Under the pieces are notes generated by a model. It was not told where the DNA came from and made no database searches. It worked only from the letters and a program-made list of their open reading frames with translations. A stretch of DNA of 17,196 bases from contig JAEYRA010000119.1 in assembly GCA_023409755.1 (NCBI GenBank), positions 1 to 17,196 on the forward strand, read 5' to 3'. The translations under genes were made by a program, and so were the position numbers. The DNA comes from Bacillota bacterium. Its GTDB lineage: Bacteria; Bacillota; Clostridia; Christensenellales; UMGS416. Of this stretch, positions 6,792 to 13,863 are shown one piece after another. Within the stretch, counting starts at the first letter, position 1. Every line of letters starts with the position of its first letter.

Positions 6792-7655
6792 ATGCGTCTC
6801 GTACTGGTCACCGGCCTCTCCGGCGCGGGCAAAAGCCACGCGCTGCGCATCATGGAAGATCTGGGGTTCTTCTGTGTGGACAACCTGCCCCCCCGGATGA
6901 TTGGCACGCTGGTGGAGCTCTGCGCCCGGCAGGACACCGAGCGGGTCGCCATCGGCGCGGACATCCGGGGCGGCGCGTTCTTCGGCGACATCTACAAGGC
7001 CATGGACAACCTGACGGCGGCGGGCACGACCTTTGAGATGCTGTTCCTCGATTCGGACGACGAGATGCTGGTGAAGCGCTACAAGGAGAGCCGCCGCAGC
7101 CACCCGCTGGCCGGCGAGTTCGCCACCCTGCCCGAGGCCATCGGGGAGGAGCGCAAGCAGCTTGGCCAGCTTCGCCAGCGGGCCGATTTCGTCATCGACA
7201 CCAGCCAGATCCTGCCCAAGCAGCTGCGCGAACGGCTGACCGACGTGTTTGCCCCCGCCGAGGCCGCCGACTTTCACATTTCCCTGATGAGCTTCGGCTA
7301 CAAACGGGGGCTGCCCAGTGAGGCCGACATGGTGGTGGACGTGCGGTTCATCCCCAACCCCTTCTATGTGGAGGGGATGCGCCACCTGACGGGCCAGAGC
7401 GAAGAGGTGCGCCGCTATGTGCTGGATTGGGAGGGCACCCCGCACTTTCTGGAGAGTTGGACGAACCTTTTGCTCTACGTCATCCCGCTCTACAAGAAGG
7501 AGGCCAAGAACGAGTTGGTGGTCGCCATCGGCTGCACCGGCGGCATGCACCGCTCGGTCGTGCTGGCCGAAGCCCTGCAGGAACGGCTGCTGAAAGCCGG
7601 CTACCGTGCCACCGTCACCCACCGTGACATGGCGCGGGAGCAGGACCGCAGATGA
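6792..7655 (+). CDS. rapZ: RNase adapter / nucleotide-binding protein RapZ
   Basis: RapZ (YvcJ in Bacillus) is a P-loop nucleotide-binding protein. In E. coli it presents the small RNA GlmZ to RNase E and senses glucosamine-6-phosphate; in Firmicutes the partner RNA is not established. The 287-aa product has Walker A GLSGAGKS (residues 8-15), the family block DLGFFCVDNLPP (24-35), a Walker-B-like FLDSDDEMLVKRYKESRRSHPL and the conserved C-terminal domain with SFGYKRGLPSEADMVVDVRF, PNPFY and IGCTGGMHRSV. Length and motifs are complete. The start has AAGGAGG eight bases upstream. Its stop overlaps the start of mgfK as ATGA, so both are co-translated. The usual upstream partners murB and PHP are 5 kb away because of the accessory block. 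Confidence 0.96.
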   Translation: MRLVLVTGLSGAGKSHALRIMEDLGFFCVDNLPPRMIGTLVELCARQDTERVAIGADIRGGAFFGDIYKAMDNLTAAGTTFEMLFLDSDDEMLVKRYKESRRSHPLAGEFATLPEAIGEERKQLGQLRQRADFVIDTSQILPKQLRERLTDVFAPAEAADFHISLMSFGYKRGLPSEADMVVDVRFIPNPFYVEGMRHLTGQSEEVRRYVLDWEGTPHFLESWTNLLLYVIPLYKKEAKNELVVAIGCTGGMHRSVVLAEALQERLLKAGYRATVTHRDMAREQDRR

Positions 7656-8944
7656 GCGCGCCGCGCAAACTCCCCCTGCGCCGGTGGATGCTGCGGCTGC
7701 CGCCGTGGCTGCGGCTGGGCGCGGGCGTCAAACGCTGGCTGCTGCTGTGTGCGGCGGGCATGGGGCTCATCGCCCTGGGCACGGCGCTCCTCGCACCCAA
7801 GGGCGTGCGGGAGTTGGGCTTTCTGGCTCTCGTCGTCAGCGGGATGCTGCTGACCGTGGGCGGCGTGGCGGCCTTCGCGCGCAACCTCGTGCGCCAGCCC
7901 GTGCGTGACGGCGGCCCCGTGCGCCAAAGCTTCGGCGACCGGCTCTACGCCATGAACGTGCTGGACCGCGGCCCGGCTGTGGTGGCACTGGGCGGGGGCA
8001 GCGGCCTTTCCAGCCTCCTGCGCGGGCTGCGGCAGATCACTGCGAACATCACGGCCATCGTAACGGTGGCCGATGACGGCGGCGGCTCCGGCATGCTGCG
8101 GGAGGACCTGGGCATGCTGCCGCCGGGCGACATCCGCAACTGCGTGCTGGCCCTCTCCCAAGCCGAGCCGGAGATGGAGAAGCTGCTGCAATACCGCTTC
8201 CACGAGGGGCAGCTGAAGGGCCAGAACTTTGGTAACCTCCTGCTGGCCGCCATGGCCGACAGCGCCGGCGGGTTTTTGGAGGGCATTCGCACGGTGAGCG
8301 ACATCCTCAACGTGCAGGGCCGCGTGCTGCCGGTCAGCCTCGACGACATCAACCTCAAAGCCCGCCTGACCGACGGCTCGGTGGTGGATGGTGAATCGAA
8401 CATCGGCATGTGCCAGCGCACCCGCGGCAGCCGCATCGAGCGGCTGTGGCTGGACCCTGCCGCCTGCCGCCCGGTGCCCGAGGTGCTGGAGGCCATCGAG
8501 CGGGCCGACCTCATCGTCATCGGCCCGGGGAGCCTGTATACCTCGCTGCTGCCAAACCTGTTGGTGCCCGGTGTCGCTGACGCCGTGCGGCGCTCCTCCG
8601 CCCTCAAGGTCTACGTGATGAACCTGATGACCCAGCCGGGCGAGACCGAGGGCTACGGTGCGACCGAACACCTGGAGGCCATCCGCGCACACTGCGGTGA
8701 GGGGCTGATGGACGTGGTGCTGGCCAACAGCAACACCGACCTGCCCGCCAGCGAACGCCAGCGCTACCTGGAGGACGACGCCCACCCCATCGTGTGCGAC
8801 CGTGCCGCCATTGAGGCGCTGGGCTTGCGCGTGGTGGAGAGCAACCTCCTTCGCGTCTCCAACGGGCGGGTGCGCCACAGCTACTCCGGCCTGGCGGCGG
8901 CGCTGAGCGGGTTGCTGGATGAGAAGAACGGGCGGGGGCGGTAA
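7652..8944 (+). CDS. mgfK: Gluconeogenesis factor MgfK (YvcK), with an N-terminal membrane segment pair
   Basis: MgfK/YvcK is a UDP-sugar-binding protein of the CofD-like fold needed for growth on gluconeogenic carbon and for envelope integrity; it helps place penicillin-binding protein 1 and steer carbon into cell-wall precursors. The core begins at about residue 108 with VVALGGGSGLSSLLRGL (GGGSG 114-118) and continues with TVADDGGGSGMLREDLGMLPPGDIRNCVLALS, NFGNLLLAAM, GPGSLYTSLLPNLLVPGV and NLMTQPGETEGY, all family hallmarks. The first 100 residues add a basic start and two hydrophobic helices (about 28-48 and 56-78). This makes 430 aa against about 320 in Bacillus and probably tethers the core to the inner face of the membrane. 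The start overlaps the rapZ stop. The next gene begins two bases after its stop. Confidence 0.95.
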   Translation: MSAPRKLPLRRWMLRLPPWLRLGAGVKRWLLLCAAGMGLIALGTALLAPKGVRELGFLALVVSGMLLTVGGVAAFARNLVRQPVRDGGPVRQSFGDRLYAMNVLDRGPAVVALGGGSGLSSLLRGLRQITANITAIVTVADDGGGSGMLREDLGMLPPGDIRNCVLALSQAEPEMEKLLQYRFHEGQLKGQNFGNLLLAAMADSAGGFLEGIRTVSDILNVQGRVLPVSLDDINLKARLTDGSVVDGESNIGMCQRTRGSRIERLWLDPAACRPVPEVLEAIERADLIVIGPGSLYTSLLPNLLVPGVADAVRRSSALKVYVMNLMTQPGETEGYGATEHLEAIRAHCGEGLMDVVLANSNTDLPASERQRYLEDDAHPIVCDRAAIEALGLRVVESNLLRVSNGRVRHSYSGLAAALSGLLDEKNGRGR

Positions 8945-8946
8945 GC

Positions 8947-9261
8947 ATGGACGGGAATCGAACCGAACCGCCTCACATCATCAGTCGGGTTGACCCTTCA
9001 AACGACGGGCTTGTCCGGATCTTGGATTTTATCGCGCGATTGGAAGACCACCACATCCACTATCGTCTGTCCCATTACAATGGCTGCCACGCCAATGCGC
9101 CCGACCTCGATTCCATCATGGTGGAGATCGCCGTGCCCGGGCAGCGCTGGGAGGTCGAGTTTCTGGCCAATGGCGACGTACAGGTGGAGAAGTTTCACTC
9201 CGAGGGCACCTTGGTGGGCGAAAGTGAGCTGGACGTCCTCTTCACACAGTTCGGGGATTGA
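8947..9261 (+). CDS. Conserved hypothetical protein (104 aa) in the rapZ-mgfK operon
   Basis: This 104-aa soluble acidic protein has a helix (LVRILDFIARLEDHHIHYRLSHY) followed by a short beta region: DSIMVEIAVPGQRWEVEFLANGDVQVEKF and HSEGTLVGESELDVLF. The motif VPGQRWEVEFL followed by DVQVEKF resembles small unnamed proteins seen in many bacterial phyla, some of them beside toxin or immunity genes; I know no function. It starts two bases after the mgfK stop, so it is co-transcribed and probably coupled; GGGGGCGG upstream within mgfK serves as ribosome-binding site. In many Firmicutes the next gene in this cluster is whiA, so this gene sits in its place. It is the last gene of the operon. Signals of transfer are weak: base composition is only a little lower than in mgfK. 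Confidence 0.72.
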   Translation: MDGNRTEPPHIISRVDPSNDGLVRILDFIARLEDHHIHYRLSHYNGCHANAPDLDSIMVEIAVPGQRWEVEFLANGDVQVEKFHSEGTLVGESELDVLFTQFGD

Positions 9262-9369
9262 GTTGGGGCGGCCCAGTGGATACCAACCAAGGTGGCTTCG
9301 TCCCCTTGGATCCCCCGAACGCCATACACATCCACCCAGCCCAAGAGCGGGACATCCCCCGTAGCCGCC

Positions 9370-9504
9370 GGGCGATTCATTCGCCCAAGGCACGAAACAG
9401 CCCGCCCGTGGCATTCACCCCTCCCCGCGCACGGCGTACTCCCCGTAGAACCCAGCACGAACCAAGCAAACGAGCGCCCCCTGACGACCTGTGCGTCAGG
9501 GGGC
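9370..9504 (+). repeat. Dispersed structured element, copy B
   Basis: This 135-base element is the second copy of the one at 6569-6707, in the same orientation. The 5' hairpin (GGGCGA 9370-9375, TCGCCC 9381-9386) and the following bases to 9393 are identical to copy A. The blocks CAGCCCG (9398), CCCTCCCCGC (9419) and CGTAGAA (9444) follow at nearly the same spacing. The 3' hairpin is a perfect ten-pair stem (9476-9485 with 9495-9504) around the loop GACCTGTGC (9486-9494). The loop equals that of copy A, while three stem pairs differ by paired changes. Confidence 0.7.
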
Positions 9505-9560
9505 TGCTACTCACTCGTACGAGCTCTCCAAACTCGCAGCGGACGCAACGCGAACGCTGC

Positions 9561-9582
9561 GAAAGCGCCGCGCCAGCGGCGC
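9561..9582 (-). terminator. Weak intrinsic terminator of the transpeptidase gene
   Basis: On the minus strand, GCGCCGC and GCGGCGC (9582-9576 and 9571-9565) pair across TGGC and are followed by TTTC. The stem begins two bases after the stop codon. The T-run is short, so efficiency is uncertain. Confidence 0.4.
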
Positions 9583-9583
9583 G

Positions 9584-11032
9584 TCACTCGATCACGATGA
9601 CCGCCGACTCACCCAGCTTAAACCATTTGTACATCCACAGGGCGTGGCTGGTGTAGTTGCGCACGCACATGTGGCTCTGCGGGGTGGTGCCCAGGGTGCC
9701 GTTGCTCTCCGCAATGCCCGGCACGATCATCTCGCCGGTCTCCTCGTTGTACTTGACGCCCCGGGGCACGCCGTGCAGGTAGCCGCCGGCGCTGAAGCGC
9801 ACCGCATAGGGCGCGTAGCCGTCGATCACCTTGGTGCCGTCGGCGTAGTACCAGAACTTGGAGGTCTTGTCAATGGCGCGGAAGTCCCCCAGCGGCGTGG
9901 GGATGGCATAGCCCGTGTTCTTGCCGGTGGAGACAAAGCTCATGGAAACGATGTGCCAGGCATCGTCCTTGTGCTGCATCACGATGATGTTCTGGTTCTT
10001 ACGGTCGACGACCGCCAGTTGGGTCAATTCGCTGATGGCGTCCTTCTTGTAGCTCAGGTATTTGACCGGCACGTACCAGGTCTGCTGGTAGGTGGGGAAG
10101 TAGACCAAAGCGATCTTGTCCTCCACCGACACCAGCTGGCCCAACAGGCCATCGGGCAGGTAGCGGGCCGGCGTTTTGGAGCTGGGGGTGGGCAGGGCCG
10201 GCGCGGCCTGGTCGCGGCGGTTGCCGTAGACGTCCTCTTCCTTGTACTTCCGGTCCGAAATAGCGGGGCTCTTGCCGGCGCGGTTGCGGTAATTGTTAAC
10301 GTAGACCGTGTCCTCCTGGTCCGTCACGGCCTTGAGAGCCTTGGCCCGCGCAAAAGCCTGCTCCACCTGGAATTGGCGGACCGAGCCTGCCTTGCCCAGA
10401 ATGTAGCCGATCTTCTTCGAGGAGTATTGGATGCGGTACCAGGTTTTGCCGTCGGCACCCTCCACCTTGGCCAGCAGCTTCCACCGGGTGGCGTAGCTGG
10501 CGCGGCCCAGCCGCTTGGCATCGGGGTCGGGCTTGCTGCGGATGGAGTAGCCGCTGTGCAGCACCACAAAGTAGTCGAGGGTGGTGTCGTATTTGTCGTA
10601 GATCAGGTCAACCGTCAGCCCCTCGGGCAGGGTGGACTCGTAGTATTTCTTCACTACCACGTCGTCACTGTCGCCGGGGTGGCTGGCAGCCGGCGTGGGG
10701 CTGGCGGAGGCCGTCGCGGTGGCGCTGGCAGTCGCAGTGGCGCTCGCCGTGGCGGTCACATCCGCCGAAGCGGTAGCGCTGGCAGAAGCCGTGGCACTCT
10801 CCGTCGCCGCGGCACTGGCCGACGGGCTGAGCGAAGGCGACGGGCTGGGCGACGGGGACAGCGTCTCAGCCGGGGCACTGGCTTCGGCGGGGCTCTCTTC
10901 AAGGGCGGTGGTCGCGGTCGCCATCGAAGACGGACGGGTGACATACTCCACGGCATTGCAGCCGGTGAGCACAACGGAACCCAGCAGCATCAGCAGCAGG
11001 GCAACAACAACCAAAGTGCGGGGTGTTCTCAT
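9584..11032 (-). CDS. Lipoprotein L,D-transpeptidase (YkuD domain) with SH3-like region
   Basis: This 482-aa exported protein crosslinks or modifies peptidoglycan through a cysteine-based L,D-transpeptidase domain. It starts with a signal peptide ending in the lipobox LTGC (Cys25), so it is membrane-anchored. Residues about 48-118 are almost only Ser, Ala, Thr and Pro, a flexible wall-spanning linker. An SH3-like part follows (VVLHSGYSIRSKPDPDAKRLG... WYRIQYSSKKIGYI), then a second such region (VYFPTYQQTWYVPVKYL). The catalytic domain is C-terminal: TPLGDF, GGYLHGVP (His420) and QSHMCVRN (Ser453, His454, Cys456), with Met where many enzymes have Gly; this SHMC form is common in Clostridia. 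ATG 11032 has GGAAGG upstream and a promoter at 11095-11103. It converges on the rapZ operon and is transcribed alone. Confidence 0.92.
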   Translation of the reverse strand: MRTPRTLVVVALLLMLLGSVVLTGCNAVEYVTRPSSMATATTALEESPAEASAPAETLSPSPSPSPSLSPSASAAATESATASASATASADVTATASATATASATATASASPTPAASHPGDSDDVVVKKYYESTLPEGLTVDLIYDKYDTTLDYFVVLHSGYSIRSKPDPDAKRLGRASYATRWKLLAKVEGADGKTWYRIQYSSKKIGYILGKAGSVRQFQVEQAFARAKALKAVTDQEDTVYVNNYRNRAGKSPAISDRKYKEEDVYGNRRDQAAPALPTPSSKTPARYLPDGLLGQLVSVEDKIALVYFPTYQQTWYVPVKYLSYKKDAISELTQLAVVDRKNQNIIVMQHKDDAWHIVSMSFVSTGKNTGYAIPTPLGDFRAIDKTSKFWYYADGTKVIDGYAPYAVRFSAGGYLHGVPRGVKYNEETGEMIVPGIAESNGTLGTTPQSHMCVRNYTSHALWMYKWFKLGESAVIVIE

Positions 11033-11059
11033 GGCATTCCTTCCTGTCGTGGTGGCAGG

Positions 11060-11075
11060 CCGGCAGAGCTGCCGG
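11060..11075 (-). other. Hairpin in the leader of the transpeptidase gene
   Basis: CCGGCAG (11060-11066) and CTGCCGG (11069-11075) form a perfect seven-pair dyad with a two-base centre, between the -10 box and the start codon. It could be an operator or a leader structure. Confidence 0.35.
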
Positions 11076-11094
11076 ATTCCAAAATGATAAGGCC

Positions 11095-11103
11095 ATTATA
11101 CCA
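11095..11103 (-). promoter_or_regulatory. Extended -10 promoter of the L,D-transpeptidase gene
   Basis: Read on the minus strand the bases are TGGTATAAT, a perfect extended -10, about 60 bases before the start codon. No good -35 is visible 16-18 bases upstream. Confidence 0.6.
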
Positions 11104-11421
11104 TACCGACAGGTTGACCGTGCAGTGGGTTTTGGCAAAAAGCGACAGCCGGCAGGAAATCTGACGCCGTCCCGAAATGCCCCCAGCTCCCGGCAGGGAC
11201 TGCAGCCACACCGCGTGTACGCACAGGCGATGGTGAAAAGACCCGCCCACGCCGGCTGCCCCGAGGTCAGCCCGACTTCCCCATTTGAGGGGTATGCCCA
11301 GGGTGTCCGCCACCGGGCCTTCGCAGAGAGGGCAGCAGGCCGCCTTCCTTCCCGGTTTTCTCACCTTCCTCGCCAGATGCAAAGGGCCCTTGCATTATTT
11401 GCCAAAGCGGGAAGAGAACGC
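11104..11421. other. Noncoding stretch between divergent genes
   Basis: No credible gene lies here on either strand. The only structure noted is an interrupted dyad at about 11379-11397 (ATGCAA and GGG pairing with CCC and TTGCAT). The rest shows nothing I can support. Confidence 0.5.
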
Positions 11422-11451
11422 TTTACTTCCCGCCTGGCACGGTGCTAGAAT
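11407..11451 (+). promoter_or_regulatory. Promoter and overlapping inverted repeat of the MBL-fold hydrolase gene
   Basis: TTTACT (11422-11427) and TAGAAT (11446-11451) are separated by 18 bases, with TG one base before the -10. An eight-base perfect inverted repeat, GCGGGAAG (11407-11414) and CTTCCCGC (11426-11433), overlaps the -35, a place where a repressor would block polymerase. The start codon follows about 42 bases after the -10. Confidence 0.55.
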
Positions 11452-11493
11452 GGCCCCGACAGCGCTTGACGCGTCAGGGAAAGGGGAAGCATC

Positions 11494-12342
11494 ATGCTGA
11501 CGACTGCGTATCCGTTGCGGGCGATCGGCCCCGGCACCATTGAGATTGACGAGTTCGACTGTGGGTCCATCTTCCTGCTGGAGGGCCGCGACCAGGCCAT
11601 GGTCATCGACACCGGCTCGGGCATCGGCGACCTGCGCGGCCTGCTGGCCCGCCTGACCGACAAACCCCTGCTGCTGGTGCTCACCCATGCCCACGGCGAC
11701 CACACCGGCGGCATTGGCTGGTTTGATGAATACTACCTCCACCCGGCTGACTGGGACCTTTACGGCGACATGGACGGCGTGGACCGCCACCGCCAGTATG
11801 CCGGGTTCATCGCCAAGCGCGAGGGCAAGACCTACCCCTACGACCCCATGGTGGACATCCGCCCCTGGCCCGAAGGCGCCAACCCCAAACGCCTGCCCCT
11901 GGCCGACGGCCAGAGCTTTGACCTGGGCGGGCGCGTGGTGACGGCCTACCACTGCCCCGGCCACACCCCCGGCTCCATGGTGTTCCACGACAGCCTGACG
12001 AACATCCTCTTTGCCGGCGACGCCTGCAACTGCAACATGCTGATGGCCGGCAAACCCGGTGCACCGACCTTCACCAGTGTGGAGCGCGGCCTGGCGGCCC
12101 TGAAGCGCGTGGCGGCGCTGGATTTCTGCTGTATCTACAACGGGCACCACGACTTCCGCCCGCTGGGCCAGCCGCTGGACGCCACCGTACTGCCCAACCT
12201 CATCGGCTGCTGTGAGGACCTGATGAGCGGCAACTACCACGCCGAGACCATCCCCGGCATGTTCCCCGGCATGCCCGACCGCACCGTGGTGCGCCGCGGC
12301 ACGGTTATGGTGACATTCACCGAGGAAGGAATTCGCGGATAA
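11494..12342 (+). CDS. Metallo-beta-lactamase-fold hydrolase
   Basis: This 282-aa cytoplasmic protein has the full dinuclear-metal signature of the MBL superfamily. The first metal strand ends in MVIDTG (36-41). The core motif is THAHGDH (64-70, His65, His67, Asp69, His70), followed by HCPGHTPGS (His157), FAGDACN (Asp176) and NGHHD (216-220). There is no beta-lactamase signature or RNase-Z/RNase-J extra domain, and no signal peptide, so it is more likely a glyoxalase-II-like or lactonase-like hydrolase; the substrate is unknown. ATG 11494 has GGGGAAG a few bases upstream and its own promoter. A hairpin covers the stop codon (12328-12351) and a strong terminator follows at 12420. It is therefore a single-gene unit. 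Base composition matches the core genes. Confidence 0.9.
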   Translation: MLTTAYPLRAIGPGTIEIDEFDCGSIFLLEGRDQAMVIDTGSGIGDLRGLLARLTDKPLLLVLTHAHGDHTGGIGWFDEYYLHPADWDLYGDMDGVDRHRQYAGFIAKREGKTYPYDPMVDIRPWPEGANPKRLPLADGQSFDLGGRVVTAYHCPGHTPGSMVFHDSLTNILFAGDACNCNMLMAGKPGAPTFTSVERGLAALKRVAALDFCCIYNGHHDFRPLGQPLDATVLPNLIGCCEDLMSGNYHAETIPGMFPGMPDRTVVRRGTVMVTFTEEGIRG

Positions 12343-12351
12343 GCGAATTCC
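12328..12351 (+). other. Perfect hairpin spanning the stop codon of the MBL gene
   Basis: GGAATTCGC (12328-12336) pairs with GCGAATTCC (12343-12351). The six-base loop contains the TAA stop codon at 12340-12342. The nine-pair stem has no T-run and precedes the real terminator by about 70 bases. Confidence 0.55.
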
Positions 12352-12419
12352 ACTGCCGTGTCGCGGCGGTCGCTTACGCGCCCACCGCGAATCTGGAGTA
12401 CTCTTCACGAGTGCAATGA

Positions 12420-12456
12420 GCCGCCCGCCGCGCATGTCGCCGGGCGGCTTCCTTTT
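12420..12456 (+). terminator. Intrinsic terminator of the MBL-fold gene
   Basis: GCCGCCCG (12420-12427) pairs with CGGGCGGC (12441-12448), followed by TTCCTTTT. This is a standard GC stem with a T-rich tail, about 78 bases after the stop. Confidence 0.75.
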
Positions 12457-13020
12457 ACGTGAGTCGTGCTGGGGTTTTACGACGGAGACGCCGCTCACGC
12501 GGGAGGGGCCGTGTGCTGCGTCCTTGTTACTTCGTGCCGCGGGCGGATAAACCGCCTTCGCGGCTATGGGTGAAACGCACTCGCCTTACTTCAGGCCATA
12601 GCGGGGATTCCCAAGGGGCGCGCCCCTTAGGTCGTATCCCCCCGTTTCCAACGGGCGCGTTTCGAACTTCCCCTGGCCATCGGCAGCACTTGGTATGCGA
12701 CAGCGGCGGGGATGTTTGAGCATGGCCATTGCCCATGCGAGTTACCCGACGCTGCATCACTGCTGGTGCCGATGGTCAGGTCTTAGAAGTTCGTCCGCTC
12801 CCCCTCGCGGTTTTGGGCACTCTTGACGTTGCAAAAGTGCCGCCCGCGGCAGCGTTCCAGTTGGTCGCGACCGGCCAAAAGCAGAGCCCACAACCTTGTA
12901 AACCAGTTCAGCGTATGATTTACCAACAAGCATTCACAGGAGGTAGTCCCACCTTCCTTGCGCTACATGTCGCTCGCCGAACCATGCTCGAACCAAAATC
13001 CAACCCTCTCCCCCCTAGCA

Positions 13021-13064
13021 TGGTACAATAAAGGCACCACCCCATCCCCCTGAAAGGCGGTGCC
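13021..13064 (+). promoter_or_regulatory. Promoter and leader hairpin before the 160-aa gene
   Basis: TGGTACAAT (13021-13029) is an extended -10 about 40 bases before the start; no -35 is visible. GGCACC (13033-13038) can pair with GGTGCC (13059-13064), partly enclosing the AAAGGCGG ribosome-binding site. Structure in the leader could lower translation. Confidence 0.45.
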
Positions 13065-13069
13065 GCCAT

Positions 13070-13552
13070 ATGGAACCCATGGAGATTGCCGGCCACACCG
13101 TGCTCTGTGACGTGGCTGCCACCCACGAATACCGCAGCGTCTACAACGACCCCTGCGCCTGCGAGGACTGCGCCTATTTCCGGCACGCATTCCCCGGGCA
13201 ATACCCGGCGGCGGCTGCCGCGCTGGAGCGGCTGGGGCTGGACGTCTTTCGCCCGCTGGAGTGCACCTGCCTGGGCACCGACGAGAACGGGCGGCTGCTC
13301 TACCAGCTTACCTATGGCGTGCGGGGCACGCTGCCCGCCGACCCGCTGGAAGGCGAGTGGTGCGGCCTGCGCACGCGACTGTATCGGGAGGAACCCAGCG
13401 CCAACCACGACATGCCCGAGCCTTGGTTTTTTCTGGAATTCGACTTCACCCTGCCCCGGCCAGAGGGCTGGACGGAGGATGGAGGATTGAGCGAAAAGTC
13501 GATCGCCGCGCAGCTGGCGGATTGGCTGAAGAGTCTGTTGCACGGGGGCTAA
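13070..13552 (+). CDS. Conserved hypothetical protein with a CxCxxC motif
   Basis: This 160-aa soluble acidic protein opens with IAGHTVLCDVAATHEYRSVY, then NDPCACEDCAYFRHAFPGQYP (about residues 26-46) with the cysteine pattern C-x-C-x2-C, and a later ECTCLG. The cysteines could bind a metal or zinc. The DPCxCxxCxYF and YP pattern recalls a family of unnamed small proteins common in Clostridia and other Firmicutes; no function is known to me. ATG 13070 has AAAGGCGG upstream; an ATG nine bases later is an alternative start. It has its own promoter. A 46-aa frame (13552-13692) starts on its stop codon as TAATG, which is unusual but unsupported by homology. Base composition is that of the core genome, in contrast to the AT-rich DNA that follows. 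Confidence 0.75.
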   Translation: MEPMEIAGHTVLCDVAATHEYRSVYNDPCACEDCAYFRHAFPGQYPAAAAALERLGLDVFRPLECTCLGTDENGRLLYQLTYGVRGTLPADPLEGEWCGLRTRLYREEPSANHDMPEPWFFLEFDFTLPRPEGWTEDGGLSEKSIAAQLADWLKSLLHGG

Positions 13553-13863
13553 TGGCCCGGCAATGCTTCCACTTGGCGTATGGTTCGCTGACAAAGGCGT
13601 GGGTCACTTCCCCCACAGATGAAAATACAAAGGGGCAGCACCCGGTTGGGAGCGTTCACCTAGGGATTATTAAAAGCAACAGAATTTTTTGAATGACGTC
13701 CTCAAGCGGTGCCAACAGAAAGACCACACTACAGGCTATTATGGCTGCTGTGTGGTCATTCTGCTGTATTTCTGGAAGTATTCAAATATTTGCAGACTTC
13801 GCGTGCGAAGAGATCCCATGTTTTCTTGTAATATCAATCAGATCCGCAATTTATCTCCAATAT
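13553..13863. other. Junction region between GC-rich and AT-rich DNA
   Basis: These 311 bases hold no gene I can support. Composition falls from GC-rich to AT-rich at about 13660-13690. The only candidate frame is a 46-aa ORF starting on the stop of the previous gene. A hairpin (13722-13757) lies in the 3' region of the DUF2075 gene. Confidence 0.5.
13722..13757 (-). terminator. Possible terminator of the DUF2075 gene
   Basis: GACCACAC (13722-13729) pairs with GTGTGGTC (13750-13757), with an inner CAG/CTG pair extending it. On the minus strand the stem is followed by TTTCTGTT. It lies about 107 bases after the stop of the DUF2075 gene, rather far, so this is tentative. Confidence 0.35.

Larger units (their letters stand above)
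9262..9583 (+). other. Noncoding stretch between convergent genes
   Basis: No credible gene lies in these 322 bases. The stretch holds copy B of the dispersed element (9370-9504) and, at the right end, a GC hairpin that probably ends the minus-strand transpeptidase transcript. The first 100 bases show no structure I can support. Confidence 0.6.
12343..13069. other. Hairpin-rich noncoding region (727 bases)
   Basis: No gene can be supported here; the longest minus-strand frame (12527-12760) consists of low-quality sequence crossing several dyads. After the terminator at 12420-12456 come GGCGG/CCGCC (12542-12556), GCTATGG/CCATAGC (12563-12602), the palindrome AAGGGGCG CGCCCCTT (12613-12628) and CCCGTT/AACGGG (12641-12655), four dyads within about 115 bases. 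From 12660 to 13020 I see nothing definite. The stretch resembles a dispersed intergenic repeat. Confidence 0.5.

Noticed and set aside
7601..8878. A 425-aa minus-strand frame opposite mgfK
   Set aside because: It is histidine- and alanine-rich antisense sequence over a gene whose + strand product has all MgfK motifs.
9491..11164. A long + strand frame opposite the L,D-transpeptidase
   Set aside because: It is the GC-rich antisense shadow of a gene with lipobox, SH3-like and YkuD motifs on the minus strand.
12527..12760. A 77-aa minus-strand frame in the intergenic region
   Set aside because: It runs through several palindromes and its composition looks like translated structured DNA; no start signal or domain.
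13552..13692. A 46-aa ORF starting on the stop of the 160-aa gene (TAATG)
   Set aside because: The overlap is suggestive, but the sequence shows no domain or regular helix pattern and crosses the change in base composition; not listed as a gene.
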